A stretch of 41,740 nt of DNA from Syntrophobacterales bacterium. Its GTDB lineage: Bacteria; Desulfobacterota; Syntrophia; Syntrophales; UBA8958. Within the stretch, counting starts at the first letter, position 1. Each line of letters opens with the position of its first letter. Shown here piece by piece: positions 26,544 through 37,819 of the stretch. Under the pieces are notes generated by a model. It was not told the origin of the DNA. It made no database searches and worked only from the letters and a program-made list of their open reading frames with translations. Position numbers and translations under genes: made by a program. The DNA is taken from contig JAGPFL010000006.1 in NCBI GenBank assembly GCA_018056545.1, forward strand, positions 1-41,740, given 5' to 3'.

Positions 26544-27419
26544 TTATTTGAGTAACCCGTAATTCATCATGTTCTTTTTCAGCTTTTCCAAATTGGCTTC
26601 GGACATTTTGGCGAGGGGCAGCCGGACCTCGTATTCAATCTTCCCCATCAACGACAGGGCCGCTTTTACGGGCACCGGATTCGTTTCGATGAACAGGGAA
26701 TCCACCAGGGGTGCCATTTTGAAGTGGAGCTCCCGGGCCCTCTTCATGTCCCCGGCGGTAAAGGCGTCCACCAGCGCGGCCATGTCCGCCGGTACGATGT
26801 TGGAGATTACGGAGATGATCCCGTGACCGCCCAGACAGAGCAGCGGGTAGGTGAAGAAATCGTCGCCGGAGAGGACGACAAAATCCTGACCGCACAATTG
26901 TATCACGTCATGCATCTGCTTCAGAGAACCCGAGGCCTCTTTCGTCCCCACTATTCCCGGGATCTTGGCCAGGCGTGCCATGGTTTCCGGGAGGAGATTG
27001 ACGCCCGTGCGACCGGGGATATTATATATAATTATGGGAATGGGAACCTCCTCGGCGATCATTTTGTAGTGCTGATACAGACCCTCCTGGGTAGGACGGT
27101 TGTAGTAAGGGCACACCATCAGGGCGCCGTCGGCCCCAACCTCCCGGGCATGCTTCGTCAGGCGCAGAGCTTCAGCCGTGGAGTTCGATCCGGTGCCGGC
27201 AATTACGGGAACCCGCTTCTTCACGGCATCCACGGTGATTTCGATAACCCGGTCATGCTCCTCGTGGGACAAGGTCGGGGACTCCCCGGTAGTCCCGCAG
27301 GGAACGATGCCGTCCGTGCCGTTTTCGATCTGGAACTCGATCAGTTCTCTGAGTTTCTCCTCGTCCACCTGACCGTTTTTGAACGGGGTGACAATCGCAA
27401 CTATGGCTCCCTTAAACAT
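26544..27419 (-). CDS. dapA: 4-hydroxy-tetrahydrodipicolinate synthase
   Basis: Condenses pyruvate with aspartate semialdehyde at the entry of lysine/diaminopimelate synthesis. The 291-residue TIM barrel has the pyruvate-binding CGTTGE (Thr43, Thr44), Tyr132 and Arg137 in YNIPGRTGVN, and Schiff-base Lys160 in GTKEASG. An AAAGGAGG site lies upstream of the ATG. It is placed between lysA and dapB in the usual cluster. Confidence 0.97.
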   Translation of the reverse strand: MFKGAIVAIVTPFKNGQVDEEKLRELIEFQIENGTDGIVPCGTTGESPTLSHEEHDRVIEITVDAVKKRVPVIAGTGSNSTAEALRLTKHAREVGADGALMVCPYYNRPTQEGLYQHYKMIAEEVPIPIIIYNIPGRTGVNLLPETMARLAKIPGIVGTKEASGSLKQMHDVIQLCGQDFVVLSGDDFFTYPLLCLGGHGIISVISNIVPADMAALVDAFTAGDMKRARELHFKMAPLVDSLFIETNPVPVKAALSLMGKIEYEVRLPLAKMSEANLEKLKKNMMNYGLLK

Positions 27420-27429
27420 ATGCCCTCCT

Positions 27430-28704
27430 TTAATTAATTTTGGCTTTGTTCTTTAGCATATCCGGAATTTTCTCTCCACGAATAAGTTCACGATAATCTT
27501 CACGCTTCCTTATTATGTGGTATCTGTCGCCCGTCACCAGCACCTCGGCGGCCCTGGGACGGGAGTTGTAGTTCGAAGACATGGTAAAACCATAGGCGCC
27601 GGCGCTCATCACCGCCATGAGTTCTCCCCGGACGAAGCCCGGCAGCTTCCGATCTTTGGCCAGGTAATCTCCGGACTCGCAAATCGGGCCCACGACATCG
27701 GCGACCGTCTCCTTACGTCTCGATTTATGCACATGCTGGATGCCGTGATAGGATTTGTAAAGGCTTGGCCGCACTAGGTCGTTCATGCCCGCATCGACAA
27801 CGATGAACTTCTTTTCTTCGTTTTCTTTCAAGTACAGGACGGTGGTCACCAGGATGCCGGCATTGCCCACGATCACCCTCCCCGGTTCGAAAATGAAGGT
27901 GCAGGAGATATCCCGGGAGGCCTTGATGATCGCCTCGGCATATTCCGAAGGATGGGGAGGCATTTCGTCCTTGTAAGTGATCCCCAGGCCGCCACCGAGG
28001 TCGAGATAGCGGATGTCGATCCCGGCCTCCCGCAGCGCAGTGAGTAGGTTTTTCAGCCGGGCCAGGGCATCGATGAAGGGCGACATCTTGGTCAACTGTG
28101 ATCCGATATGGCAACTGATGCCCTTGATATCGAGATGGCGGTACTTTTTGGCCTGTAGATAGGCCTGCCGAGATTTGTCCACATTGATGCCGAATTTGTT
28201 TTCCTTCAGCCCGGTGGAAATATAAGGATGGGTCTCCGGATCCACGTCGGGATTGACCCGCAGGGCGACCCCGGCCCTCTTTTTCAGACGCCCTGCGCAC
28301 AAGTTGATGACTTCCAGTTCCTGAAAGGACTCTACGTTGAACATCAAGATGTTGGCGTTAAGGGCGTATTCTATCTCCTCGATCTTCTTGCCCACCCCGG
28401 AATAAACCACCCGCTGGGGATCCGCCCCCGCCTTGAGGGCGCGGTACAGCTCCCCTCCGGATACGATGTCCACGCCTCCCCCTTCCCGGATAAAGATCCG
28501 GAGGATGGCGATGTTGGAGTTGGCCTTGGCGGCAAAGCAGGTGAGATGGGGCACGCCGGCAAAGGCGTCGTCGAAGACCCGGAAGTGATTCTTCAGGGTT
28601 CGGTGGCTGTAAATGTATAGTGGCGTTCCCACCTCGGAGGCGATCGTTGCGACCGGCACCTCCTCGCACCAAAGTTCCCGGCCTTCGTAATGAAAATCGT
28701 GCAT
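27430..28704 (-). CDS. lysA: Diaminopimelate decarboxylase
   Basis: Last step of lysine synthesis: PLP-dependent decarboxylation of meso-diaminopimelate. The 424-residue product has PLP Lys60 in CFAAKANSN, the HIGSQL and GGGLGI phosphate-binding segments, the EPGR motif, CESGDYLA with the catalytic Cys, and GAYGFTMSSNYNSRPR. It begins 15 bases after the LptM-like lipoprotein gene. dapF and dapL or dapD/E are not in the window. Confidence 0.97.
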   Translation of the reverse strand: MHDFHYEGRELWCEEVPVATIASEVGTPLYIYSHRTLKNHFRVFDDAFAGVPHLTCFAAKANSNIAILRIFIREGGGVDIVSGGELYRALKAGADPQRVVYSGVGKKIEEIEYALNANILMFNVESFQELEVINLCAGRLKKRAGVALRVNPDVDPETHPYISTGLKENKFGINVDKSRQAYLQAKKYRHLDIKGISCHIGSQLTKMSPFIDALARLKNLLTALREAGIDIRYLDLGGGLGITYKDEMPPHPSEYAEAIIKASRDISCTFIFEPGRVIVGNAGILVTTVLYLKENEEKKFIVVDAGMNDLVRPSLYKSYHGIQHVHKSRRKETVADVVGPICESGDYLAKDRKLPGFVRGELMAVMSAGAYGFTMSSNYNSRPRAAEVLVTGDRYHIIRKREDYRELIRGEKIPDMLKNKAKIN

Positions 28705-28719
28705 TTGTTGAAGATCTCC

Positions 28720-29205
28720 CTATGGTTTGATAAATATGTTCACCGTATTCGACTCGTCACTCTCCGGCCCGGCGGCTCCTCCCCAGATCAGACGATACCC
28801 ATAAGAATTCCCTTTAATCACCGTTTTGTCCACATAACGGTAACGGCCCGGCGGGGAGCCTCCTTCCCTGAGGGCGTGTTCAGCCACTTTGGCCAGCGGG
28901 GCAAAGTCCCGCGGGCATCGAAAACACGTTTCCGCCGAGCCGCTTGTTTCCCATCTCATGATCCGGACATAGCGATTCTTTTCCTCTCCGGTCATGGACC
29001 AACGCAACAACACCCCATCACCGATCGTTTCGGCCTGCAAATCGGAGATCGCCGCCCGCCTCTCTTGAAGTTTGGGTGTCGGATCTCCCTTCTTGCCGCA
29101 GCCGGCGATCGCCATTGTGAAAATGATCACGAAAATGATGCTTATGATCAATAAAGCGACTCTTTCAAGGTCCCTTTTCAATTTCCACAATCCTTTCCGT
29201 GACAC
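28720..29205 (-). CDS. LptM-like lipoprotein with an added C-terminal (FN3-like) domain
   Basis: A 161-residue lipoprotein. A basic N-terminus and long hydrophobic core (about 16-34) end in a lipobox with Cys36, followed by GKKGDPTP. That CGxKGxxxP start resembles LptM (YifL), the small outer-membrane lipoprotein that helps LptD assembly and lies next to dapF/lysA in many proteobacteria; here too it is just upstream of lysA. Unlike LptM it continues into a beta-rich, fibronectin-III-like region (about 50-161) that contains a CFRC motif (Cys94, Cys97). The start is uncertain: the GTG at 29205 overlaps argH by 41 bases; internal TTG codons are alternatives. Export is well supported, function is inferred. 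Confidence 0.82.
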   Translation of the reverse strand: MSRKGLWKLKRDLERVALLIISIIFVIIFTMAIAGCGKKGDPTPKLQERRAAISDLQAETIGDGVLLRWSMTGEEKNRYVRIMRWETSGSAETCFRCPRDFAPLAKVAEHALREGGSPPGRYRYVDKTVIKGNSYGYRLIWGGAAGPESDESNTVNIFIKP

Positions 29206-30544
29206 GCTCTCCCGAGGTTCCGCCCAATGTCCGCTTTGAATTCACCGATTGATCGGCCTTCAATCGCGGCAGAACATCCTTTTGGATGAGGGGATGAAAT
29301 CCCTTCAACTCTTTCCAAGTCAGTGCCGACAATTCCCTTCCCGATTCCAGGCAGTAAACCACAATCCGGCCGACGATCCCATGGGCCTCCCGGAAAGGAA
29401 CCCCCTTCTCCACTAAATATTCGGCCAGATCGGTGGCGGTGGTAAATCCTCTATCCGCTTCCTGGCGCATCCGGTGGCGCCGGAAGTCGATCTGAGAGAT
29501 CATCTCCGTGAAAATCGCCACCGAGGAGGTCACCGTATCCACCGTGTCAAAAAGGCCCTCCTTGTCCTCCTGGAGATCGCGGTTGTAGGTCATGGGCAGT
29601 CCCTTGAGAATGGTCAACAGGGCTACAAGATGACCGTAAACCCTCCCCGTCTTGCCGCGGATGAGTTCCGCCACATCGGGATTCTTCTTTTGAGGCATAA
29701 TGCTGCTGCCGGTGGTGAAGGCGTCGGAGATTTCCACGAAGGCGAATTCATCCGTAGACCAGATGATCAAGTCTTCACAGAAACGGCTCAGATGCATCAT
29801 GATCAGTGCCGCAACAAAGATGAACTCGGCGATAAAATCCCGATCCGCCACGGTATCCATACTGTTTCTGCTGATCCGAGAAAACTTCAGCAGCCGGGCC
29901 GTGTACTCCCTATCCAGCGGCAAGCTCGACCCCGCCAGTGCCGCCGCCCCCAGGGGCATGACGTCGATCCTCTTCAGGCAATCCCGGAGGCGCTCCTCGT
30001 CCCGATCGAACATTTCCCAGAAGGCCAGCAGATAATGGGCCAGCAGTACCGGTTGCGCCTTTTGCAGATGGGTGTAGCCCGGCATTACGGTACGTGATTC
30101 CCTTCGGGACGTGGCCGCCAAACTTTTCTTCAGCCTTCCGAGGAGTTTGATAAGGTTATCGGAGGCGTCTCGCAGGTAAAGGCGCATGTCCAGGGCCACC
30201 TGGTCGTTTCGGCTTCTCCCCGTATGGAGACGTTCTCCCGCCTTGCCGATCCTCTTGGCCAGGGCCTTTTCGACGGCCATGTGAATATCCTCGTCCCGTT
30301 GATCGTAGGGGAAACTTCCGGTTTCCATTTCTTGGCGGATCTGTTCCAGCCCCCGGCGTATCTCCGCCGCATCCCGGGACGAGATGATTCCTTGACGGGC
30401 CAGCATCCGGGCATGGGCGATGCTGCCGGCGATATCGTAGGGAAAGAGCCGCTTGTCAAAGCTGATGGACTGGGTAAAGGACTCCACCCGGGCATCCGTC
30501 CCGGCCTTAAATCGACCACCCCATGGTTTCTCGGGTTTATCCAT
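29165..30544 (-). CDS. argH: Argininosuccinate lyase
   Basis: Final step of arginine synthesis, splitting argininosuccinate to arginine and fumarate. The 459-residue fumarase-superfamily protein has GRSRNDQV (109-116), the Thr158-His159 catalytic segment PGYTHLQ, and the signature GSSIMPQKKNPD (279-290) with Ser281. The ATG overlaps the argG stop (TAATG), showing tight coupling. Confidence 0.97.
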   Translation of the reverse strand: MDKPEKPWGGRFKAGTDARVESFTQSISFDKRLFPYDIAGSIAHARMLARQGIISSRDAAEIRRGLEQIRQEMETGSFPYDQRDEDIHMAVEKALAKRIGKAGERLHTGRSRNDQVALDMRLYLRDASDNLIKLLGRLKKSLAATSRRESRTVMPGYTHLQKAQPVLLAHYLLAFWEMFDRDEERLRDCLKRIDVMPLGAAALAGSSLPLDREYTARLLKFSRISRNSMDTVADRDFIAEFIFVAALIMMHLSRFCEDLIIWSTDEFAFVEISDAFTTGSSIMPQKKNPDVAELIRGKTGRVYGHLVALLTILKGLPMTYNRDLQEDKEGLFDTVDTVTSSVAIFTEMISQIDFRRHRMRQEADRGFTTATDLAEYLVEKGVPFREAHGIVGRIVVYCLESGRELSALTWKELKGFHPLIQKDVLPRLKADQSVNSKRTLGGTSGERVTERIVEIEKGP

Positions 30545-31809
30545 TATTTCTTGGCACCGGCTCCCTTCTTCCTCTTCGCGTTTACGACTCCGCCTTCCTT
30601 TTTATTTTTCAAGGCCTGAATTTTCAGGCGGAGGGCGTTGAGGCGGATGAATCCCGTAGCATCCATTTGGTTGTATACCTCGTCCTTTTCAAAGGTGGCG
30701 AAGTCTTCATGATACAGGGAATAGGGTGATTTTCTCCCCACCACGATCACATTCCCCTTGTAGAGCTTGAGCCGCGCCGTGCCGGTGACGTTTTCCTGGG
30801 TGGCATCAATGTATGCCTGCAGCGTCTTCATCTCCGGGGCATACCAGAAGCCGTTGTAAACCAGTTGGGCGTATTTCGGGATCAGGGAATCCCGCATCAG
30901 CATGACCTCGCGATCCATGGTCAGGGACTCCACCGCCCGGTGAGCGGCCCACAGAGCCGTACCGCCCGGGGTTTCATATACGCCCCGGGATTTCATGCCC
31001 ACGAAACGATTTTCCACCATGTCCACCCGGCCGATGCCGTTGGCTCCCGCCAGTTTGTTCATTACCTCCATGATCCTTGCGGGCTTCAGTTTCTTTCCGT
31101 TTACGGCTACCGGATTCCCCTTTTCGAAATCGATTTCCACGTAGGTAGGTTTGTCCGGTGCGGCCTCCGGGGACACCGTCAGAACAAAAATGTCTTCCGG
31201 CGGCTCCGCCCAGGGATCCTCAAGAATACCTCCCTCGTGGGAGATATGCAGGGAATTGCGATCGCTGCTGTAGGGCTTTTCCTTCGACACCAGGGGCACG
31301 GGGATCTTGTATTTGGCGGCGTAATCCAGCATGGAATTCCGGGAATCGAATTTCCAATGGGGATCCTTCCAGGCGGAAATGATGCGTATGTGCGGATCCA
31401 GGGCCATGTAGGTCATCTCGAACCTTACCTGATCGTTCCCCTTCCCCGTCGCCCCGTGACAGACTGCATCCGCCCCCTCCTTCCGGGCGATTTCCACCTG
31501 CCTTTTGGCGATCAACGGCCGTGCCAGGGAAGTTCCCAAAAGATACACCCCCTCATAGACGGCATTGGCCCTCAGGGCGGGAAAAATGAAATCCCGGGCA
31601 AATTCGTCGGTGAGGTCCTCTATATATATCTTGCTGGCCCCGGAGTTGATTGCCTTTTCCCGAAGGCCTTCCAGCTCTTCCTGCTGGCCCACGTCTGCGG
31701 CGAAGCATATAACCTCGCACTTATACGTTTCCCGCAACCAGCGGACGATGACCGAGGTGTCCAGACCGCCCGAATATGCTAAAACCACCTTCCTGATCTT
31801 TTTATCCAT
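30544..31809 (-). CDS. argG: Argininosuccinate synthase with a basic C-terminal tail
   Basis: Joins citrulline and aspartate using ATP in arginine synthesis. The PP-loop SGGLDTS is at residues 13-19 and further family segments ([23 protein letters not shown]) are intact. I start at the ATG at 31809, giving [15 protein letters not shown] and a TAATG overlap with argF; the frame open further upstream encodes nothing family-like. At 421 residues it is some 15-20 longer than usual because of a Lys/Arg-rich tail (KNKKEGG...[10 protein letters not shown]). Confidence 0.96.
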   Translation of the reverse strand: MDKKIRKVVLAYSGGLDTSVIVRWLRETYKCEVICFAADVGQQEELEGLREKAINSGASKIYIEDLTDEFARDFIFPALRANAVYEGVYLLGTSLARPLIAKRQVEIARKEGADAVCHGATGKGNDQVRFEMTYMALDPHIRIISAWKDPHWKFDSRNSMLDYAAKYKIPVPLVSKEKPYSSDRNSLHISHEGGILEDPWAEPPEDIFVLTVSPEAAPDKPTYVEIDFEKGNPVAVNGKKLKPARIMEVMNKLAGANGIGRVDMVENRFVGMKSRGVYETPGGTALWAAHRAVESLTMDREVMLMRDSLIPKYAQLVYNGFWYAPEMKTLQAYIDATQENVTGTARLKLYKGNVIVVGRKSPYSLYHEDFATFEKDEVYNQMDATGFIRLNALRLKIQALKNKKEGGVVNAKRKKGAGAKK

Positions 31810-32732
31810 TATGTAGGATCCTCCTTCATGAGTATTTCCATAATCGCCTTTTGCACATGGAGACGGTTTTCCGCCTGATCGAGCACCACCGAATGCGGTC
31901 CGTCGATGACTTCCGAGGTGATCTCCTCGCCCCGGTGGGCCGGCAGGCAATGCATGACTATATATTCGTCCTTGGCATTAGACAAGACCTTTTCATTAAT
32001 CTGAAAGTCCTTGAAAATCTTTGCCCTCGTCTCTTTTTCTTCCTCCTGGCCCATGCTGGCCCAGACATCGGTATAGACTACATCCGCGTCGGCGATGGCT
32101 TCTTTGGAATCACGATAAAGAGCGATACCCTCCCGGGCCTCTTTTTGTCCCCGGCTAAGGACCTGCGGATCGGGATCGTATCCTTCCGGGCAGGCCAGTG
32201 CCAGCTTCAGGGGAAGCCGCGCCGCGGCATTTATCCAGGAATTGGCCACATTGTTGCCGTCGCCTACATAGGCGATCTTCAGTCCCTCATAGCGCCCCTT
32301 TTTTTCCATGATCGTAAACAGATCGCTGAGGATCTGACAGGGATGGAGAAGATCGGTAAGGCCGTTGATAACGGGGATGGTGGCATGACGGGCCAGTTCT
32401 TCGACGGTTTGCTGGGCGAAGGTCCTGATCATGATACCATCCAGATAGCGGGACATGATCCGGGCCGTATCGGCAACCGTTTCCCCCCGACCAAGCTGGG
32501 TGTCTTTGGTGTTCAGGAACACCGCCAGTCCTCCCAACTGATACATACCCACCTCAAAGGAAAGGCGGGTACGGGTGGAGGCCTTTTCGAAGATCATGCC
32601 CAGGGTTTTGCCGGCCAATACGGGATGAGGACGGCCTTCCTTGAGAAAACGCTTCAATTCCCGGGCGCGGGTGAAGATGAGGGTGAAATCTTCCCCCTCC
32701 AGATCATATTCGGTAACCAGATCCTTCCTCAT
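31809..32732 (-). CDS. argF: Ornithine carbamoyltransferase
   Basis: Makes citrulline from ornithine and carbamoyl phosphate. The 307-residue product has the carbamoyl-phosphate motif STRTR (52-56), HPCQ (130-133) and the ornithine-side HCLP (261-264). A GGAGGGA site precedes the ATG, which overlaps the argD stop (ATGA); its stop overlaps the argG start by 1 base. Confidence 0.97.
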   Translation of the reverse strand: MRKDLVTEYDLEGEDFTLIFTRARELKRFLKEGRPHPVLAGKTLGMIFEKASTRTRLSFEVGMYQLGGLAVFLNTKDTQLGRGETVADTARIMSRYLDGIMIRTFAQQTVEELARHATIPVINGLTDLLHPCQILSDLFTIMEKKGRYEGLKIAYVGDGNNVANSWINAAARLPLKLALACPEGYDPDPQVLSRGQKEAREGIALYRDSKEAIADADVVYTDVWASMGQEEEKETRAKIFKDFQINEKVLSNAKDEYIVMHCLPAHRGEEITSEVIDGPHSVVLDQAENRLHVQKAIMEILMKEDPT

Positions 32733-33922
32733 TCTCCCTCCTTCAAAAGCTCATCCAGAACTTCCACCACCCGGAGGATTTCTCCGTTCTCCACGATCAG
32801 CGGCGGGACGAAGCGCAGGACATTTGGGCCCGCCGACGCAATGAGGATGCCTCTATCCAGGGCCCTCGCGATTAATCCTCCGGCCTCGCCTTCCAGTTCG
32901 ACGCCGACGAGGAGACCTCGGCCCCGCACTTCCTTGATCTGCCCATGACGTCCCTGCAACTCGCCCAATAGTTGTAGAAAATATTGCCCTTTTTTCCGAC
33001 AGTCCTCAATGAGACCCTCCCGGAGCATGACCTCCAGGGTCGCCTTAGCCGCCGCCATGGCCAGGGGGTTGCCGCCGAAGGTGGAGGCGTGACTACCGGG
33101 GACGAAGGCGGCGGCGATTTCCTCTCTCGCCAGAACGGCGCCCAGGGGGAAACCGTTGCCCATGGCCTTGGCCATGGTAACGATGTCCGGGACGATGTTC
33201 TCCTGTTCATGGGCAAAAAGGGTGCCGGTGCGGCCCATGCCGGTCTGCACCTCGTCGAGGATCAAGAGCAGGCCCCGCTCGTCGCAAAGACGTCGTAAGG
33301 CGGTAAAATAACCGGGCGTGGCGATCCTGATCCCTCCTTCCGCCTGCACCGGTTCCACCATGACGGCACAGGTCCGGGGGGTGATCGCCCGGGCAACCGC
33401 CTCCAGATCATCGAAGGGAACATAGCCGAATCCCGGCAAGAGGGGCTGGAAGCCGTACTGGAATTTTTCCTGGCCGGTAGCCGTAATCGTCGCCATGGTC
33501 CGCCCGTGGAAGGATCCCCGCATGGTGATGATCTCATTCCGGGTGCCGTCACTGTTTTCGTTACCGTACCGCCGCGCCAGTTTGATCGCCCCCTCGTTCG
33601 CCTCGGCGCCGCTGTTGCAGAAAAACACCTTGTCGAGGACGGAATTCGCCACCAGCAGCCGGGCATACTCGATCTGGGCCTCGATATGGTAGAGATTGGA
33701 GACGTGGACGAGTCTTTCCGCCTGGGCGCCGATGGCCCGAGTAATCTCCGGATGGGCGTGTCCGAGACTGCAGACGGCGATTCCCGCCACGAAATCCAGA
33801 TATTCCCGTCCCTCGTTGTCCCAGAGCTTCATACCCTTTCCCCGGGAGAACACCACGGGGAAGCGTTTGTATGTCCCCATGATGCACTGATCGGCTATAG
33901 TTATCATTTCTTCTTTATTCAT
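32729..33922 (-). CDS. argD: Acetylornithine aminotransferase
   Basis: PLP-dependent class III aminotransferase converting N-acetylglutamate semialdehyde to N-acetylornithine; many ArgD proteins also act on succinyl-diaminopimelate. In the 397-residue product SGAEANEGAIK, LDEVQTGMGRTG (Asp223) and PLP Lys252 in TMAKAMGNGFP are visible. A 40-base AT-rich gap separates it from argB and no clear ribosome site precedes the ATG at 33922; an ATG five codons later is an alternative. Confidence 0.95.
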   Translation of the reverse strand: MNKEEMITIADQCIMGTYKRFPVVFSRGKGMKLWDNEGREYLDFVAGIAVCSLGHAHPEITRAIGAQAERLVHVSNLYHIEAQIEYARLLVANSVLDKVFFCNSGAEANEGAIKLARRYGNENSDGTRNEIITMRGSFHGRTMATITATGQEKFQYGFQPLLPGFGYVPFDDLEAVARAITPRTCAVMVEPVQAEGGIRIATPGYFTALRRLCDERGLLLILDEVQTGMGRTGTLFAHEQENIVPDIVTMAKAMGNGFPLGAVLAREEIAAAFVPGSHASTFGGNPLAMAAAKATLEVMLREGLIEDCRKKGQYFLQLLGELQGRHGQIKEVRGRGLLVGVELEGEAGGLIARALDRGILIASAGPNVLRFVPPLIVENGEILRVVEVLDELLKEGE

Positions 33923-33962
33923 AATGATTTATATTTTATCCTTCATATATAGGTTTATGTCT

Positions 33963-34874
<912 letters not shown>

Positions 34875-36260
34875 TCAAAGAATATACCTGCTGAGATCCT
34901 CGTCCTCGATGATCTCACCGAGCCTTTCCCTCACCATCTCGGCATCGATGACAACCCTTTTCTCCTCCATTTCCGGGGCATCGAAGGAGATATCCTCCAG
35001 GAGGGTCTCCATGATGGTGTACAATCTTCGGGCCCCGATATTTTCCGTTCTGTCGTTCACGATGGCGGCGGTTTCGGCGATTTCGGCGATGGCCTCCTCG
35101 GTGAAAATCACTTCCAACCCCTCCGTGGCCAGCATTTCTCGGTACTGCCTGATCAGGGCATTGTGGGGCTCGGTGAGGATGCGGATAAATTCCTCTCGGC
35201 CCAGGGAATCCAACTCTACCCGGATGGGGAAACGGCCCTGCAATTCAGGAATGAGATCCGAGGGTTTGGAGGCAGTAAAGGCACCGGCGGCTATGAACAG
35301 GATATGATCCGTTTTCAGCATGCCATGGCGGGTATTCACCGTCGAACCCTCGACGATGGGCAGGAGGTCCCGCTGCACCCCTTCCCGGGACACATCCGGT
35401 CCATGGGCGGAATCGCTGCCGACGATTTTGTCGATCTCATCCAGAAAAATTATCCCTGATTGCTCCACCCTCGCCATGGCCGTCCGGGTCACCTTCTCCA
35501 TATCCACGAGATTCGCGGCCTGTTCCTGGGTAAGAATCTCCAGCGCCTCGGGAACCAGTACGCGGCTTTTCTTCTTCTTGGGGGGGAACATATTGCCGAA
35601 GAGCTCCTTGATGTTCATCCCCATGTCTTCCACTCCCGCTGTGGAAAAGATCTCGATCATGGGTCCGCTGCGCTGCTCCGACACCTCTATTTCCACATAG
35701 CGGCCGTCCAGCTTGCCGTCGTGGAGGAGGCGCCGCAGTTTTTCCCTCGTGGTGTCCTCCTTGCGGAGTTGCTCCTCCTCGCCGGGATCGAAGGTCCGAT
35801 CGTCTTTCAACATTTCGTTGACATTGCGTTCCGCCGGCTTCGGCGGCAACAGGATATCCAGAAGGGCCTCTTCGGCCAGACTCTCCGCCTTGGCCCGGAC
35901 ATTTTCCTGTTCTTCCGCCTTGGCCATGTTGATGGCCAGTTCCACGAGATCACGGATCATGGATTCCACATCCCGCCCCACATATCCCACTTCGGTGAAT
36001 TTCGAGGCCTCCACCTTAAGGAAGGGCGAATTGTCCAGTTTGGCCAACCGGCGGGCGATTTCCGTCTTCCCCACCCCCGTGGGGCCGATCATGATGATAT
36101 TCTTCGGCGCAATTTCCTCACCGAGCTCTTTGGACACATTCTGCCGCCGCCAGCGATTGCGGAGGGCGATCGCTACGGCCCGTTTTGCCTCACCCTGACC
36201 GATGATGTACTGATCGAGTTTCTCCACGATCTGTCTGGGCGTCAGGGCCTTGATATGCAT
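34875..36260 (-). CDS. hslU: HslU ATPase subunit of the HslVU protease
   Basis: AAA+ unfoldase that feeds proteins to HslV. Taken from the ATG at 36260 (461 residues), which has an AGGA site seven bases upstream and lies closest to the family start [16 protein letters not shown]. In-frame ATGs at 36287 and 36311 would add 9 or 17 residues. Walker A GPTGVGKT is at 59-66, the pore loop GYVGRD at 92-97, an I-domain follows, and Walker [10 protein letters not shown] is at 270-278. The C-terminus SRYIL is the tail that docks into HslV. Confidence 0.95.
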   Translation of the reverse strand: MHIKALTPRQIVEKLDQYIIGQGEAKRAVAIALRNRWRRQNVSKELGEEIAPKNIIMIGPTGVGKTEIARRLAKLDNSPFLKVEASKFTEVGYVGRDVESMIRDLVELAINMAKAEEQENVRAKAESLAEEALLDILLPPKPAERNVNEMLKDDRTFDPGEEEQLRKEDTTREKLRRLLHDGKLDGRYVEIEVSEQRSGPMIEIFSTAGVEDMGMNIKELFGNMFPPKKKKSRVLVPEALEILTQEQAANLVDMEKVTRTAMARVEQSGIIFLDEIDKIVGSDSAHGPDVSREGVQRDLLPIVEGSTVNTRHGMLKTDHILFIAAGAFTASKPSDLIPELQGRFPIRVELDSLGREEFIRILTEPHNALIRQYREMLATEGLEVIFTEEAIAEIAETAAIVNDRTENIGARRLYTIMETLLEDISFDAPEMEEKRVVIDAEMVRERLGEIIEDEDLSRYIL

Positions 36261-36300
36261 CTGTTTTTCCTGTTCCGATCTTTTCATGAACGGCAAAGCT

Positions 36301-36852
36301 TTAATTGTCATCGTTTATTTCCAATTCCTCTACGGTAATATTGTCATTGGTGTAAATGCAGATCTCCGAGGCGATGCGCACCGCCTCCCGGGCGATCTCC
36401 GTGGCTGTAAGCGAGGAGAATCGCACCAGCGCCCGAGCTGCGGCCAAGGCATAAGGGGCCCCGGACCCGATGGCCATGACCTCGTCATCCGATTCGATCA
36501 CATCGCCGTTGCCGGAGATCAGCAGAAAATGATCCCTGCTCACGGCAATCATCAACGCCTCGAGATGCCTAAGGACACGGTCCGTCCGCCAGTCCTTGGT
36601 CAATTCCACCGCCGCGCGCAGGAGATTGCCGTTGTATTGCTCCAGCTTCTGGTCGAAACGGTCGAACAGGGTGAAGGCATCCGCCGTCGTGCCGGCAAAA
36701 CCGACGATCACCTTGTTGTGATAAAGACGGCGAACCTTCCGGGCGCCGTGCTTCATGATGGTCACATCGAAGGTTACCTGTCCGTCGCCGGCGACGGTTA
36801 CCAGGCCGCCGCGCCGGATGGCAATGATGGTCGTACCTCGCATTTTCGTCAT
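36301..36852 (-). CDS. hslV: HslV peptidase subunit of the HslVU protease
   Basis: Threonine peptidase of the bacterial proteasome-like complex. The 183-residue product begins MTKMRG followed by the catalytic-type TTIIAIRR, so Thr7 would have to be exposed by removal of a six-residue propeptide, longer than the single Met of E. coli HslV. VAGDGQVT and GFAGTTADA are family motifs. The start at 36852 has an excellent GGAGGAG site and overlaps the xerC stop (ATGA); an ATG three codons later would give a three-residue propeptide. Confidence 0.96.
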   Translation of the reverse strand: MTKMRGTTIIAIRRGGLVTVAGDGQVTFDVTIMKHGARKVRRLYHNKVIVGFAGTTADAFTLFDRFDQKLEQYNGNLLRAAVELTKDWRTDRVLRHLEALMIAVSRDHFLLISGNGDVIESDDEVMAIGSGAPYALAAARALVRFSSLTATEIAREAVRIASEICIYTNDNITVEELEINDDN

Positions 36853-37802
36853 TTGTTGTCTCCTCCCCTTCCCCTGGGATGGGCCTGGTCATATATTTCC
36901 ATGAGACGGCCGATGCTCACTGCCGTGTAGCGTTGGGTGGTGGAAAGGCTCTTGTGACCCAAGAGTTCCTGGATGCTCCGGAGATCCGCCCCGGCATCCA
37001 ATAGATGAGTGGCAAAGGAGTGCCGCAGGGCGTGGGGGCTAATTTTTTTCTGGATGCCGCTGCTCCGGATGTATCTGTCGAGGATACGTTCCACCGTCCG
37101 CGGCGATATCCGCTGCTCTCCGCGCCCGATGAGGAGGGGTGCCCGACCGTCCTGCTTTTCCTTGGCTGTTCCCGACCGTAACCGGCTCTGCTGATAAGCC
37201 CTCAGCGCCGCCAGAGCCGGGGCGCCCACGGGGACAATCCTCTCCCGTCGCCCCTTACCCTTCACCCTCAATAACCCTTGTTGGAAATCCACATCCTCTT
37301 GATTCAACGCCGTCAGCTCCGAAAGCCTGATCCCGGTGGAATAGAATATTTCGAGAATCGCCCGGTCGCGCCGCCCCCGTTCATCGTCAGGGAACGGACA
37401 GGAAAGGAGATCGAAAACCTCATCCACGGAAAGATGGGGAGGGACGAGGCGATCCTTCCGGGGCGTCGCCAAACCGGCCATGGGGTTGTCCGCAAGGCGT
37501 CCTTCCCGGAGAAGGTAACGGAAAAAGGCGTTCAACGCGGCCATCTTTCTGGCCACGGAGGATTTGCGCAGCCGCCGCCGGTGAAGTTCAGCCAGATAGC
37601 CGCGGATCCGTAAGGGATCCACTGCCGATATCGGCATCCGTTCGAGAACATCCACTTGCCCGTGCATCTCTTGGAGATAGGCATAGAATCCTTTCAAATC
37701 GGACATATAGCTGCCGACGGTCCGGGGGGACAGATTTCTTTCCATTTCCATGTGCATGGCGAAATCACGGAATGCGGCATTCAAGTTGTCATTCTTCAAC
37801 AT
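36849..37802 (-). CDS. xerC: Tyrosine recombinase XerC
   Basis: Site-specific recombinase that resolves chromosome dimers with XerD at dif. The 317-residue product has an N-terminal core-binding domain (about 10-105) and the catalytic residues Arg159, Lys183, His257, Arg260, His283 and Tyr292. The choice of XerC over XerD rests on its place directly before hslVU, the common arrangement; the sequence itself does not settle it. It is 17 bases after the DUF151 gene. Confidence 0.93.
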   Translation of the reverse strand: MLKNDNLNAAFRDFAMHMEMERNLSPRTVGSYMSDLKGFYAYLQEMHGQVDVLERMPISAVDPLRIRGYLAELHRRRLRKSSVARKMAALNAFFRYLLREGRLADNPMAGLATPRKDRLVPPHLSVDEVFDLLSCPFPDDERGRRDRAILEIFYSTGIRLSELTALNQEDVDFQQGLLRVKGKGRRERIVPVGAPALAALRAYQQSRLRSGTAKEKQDGRAPLLIGRGEQRISPRTVERILDRYIRSSGIQKKISPHALRHSFATHLLDAGADLRSIQELLGHKSLSTTQRYTAVSIGRLMEIYDQAHPRGRGGDNK

Positions 37803-37819
37803 TTTTTCAGATTTCGCCC

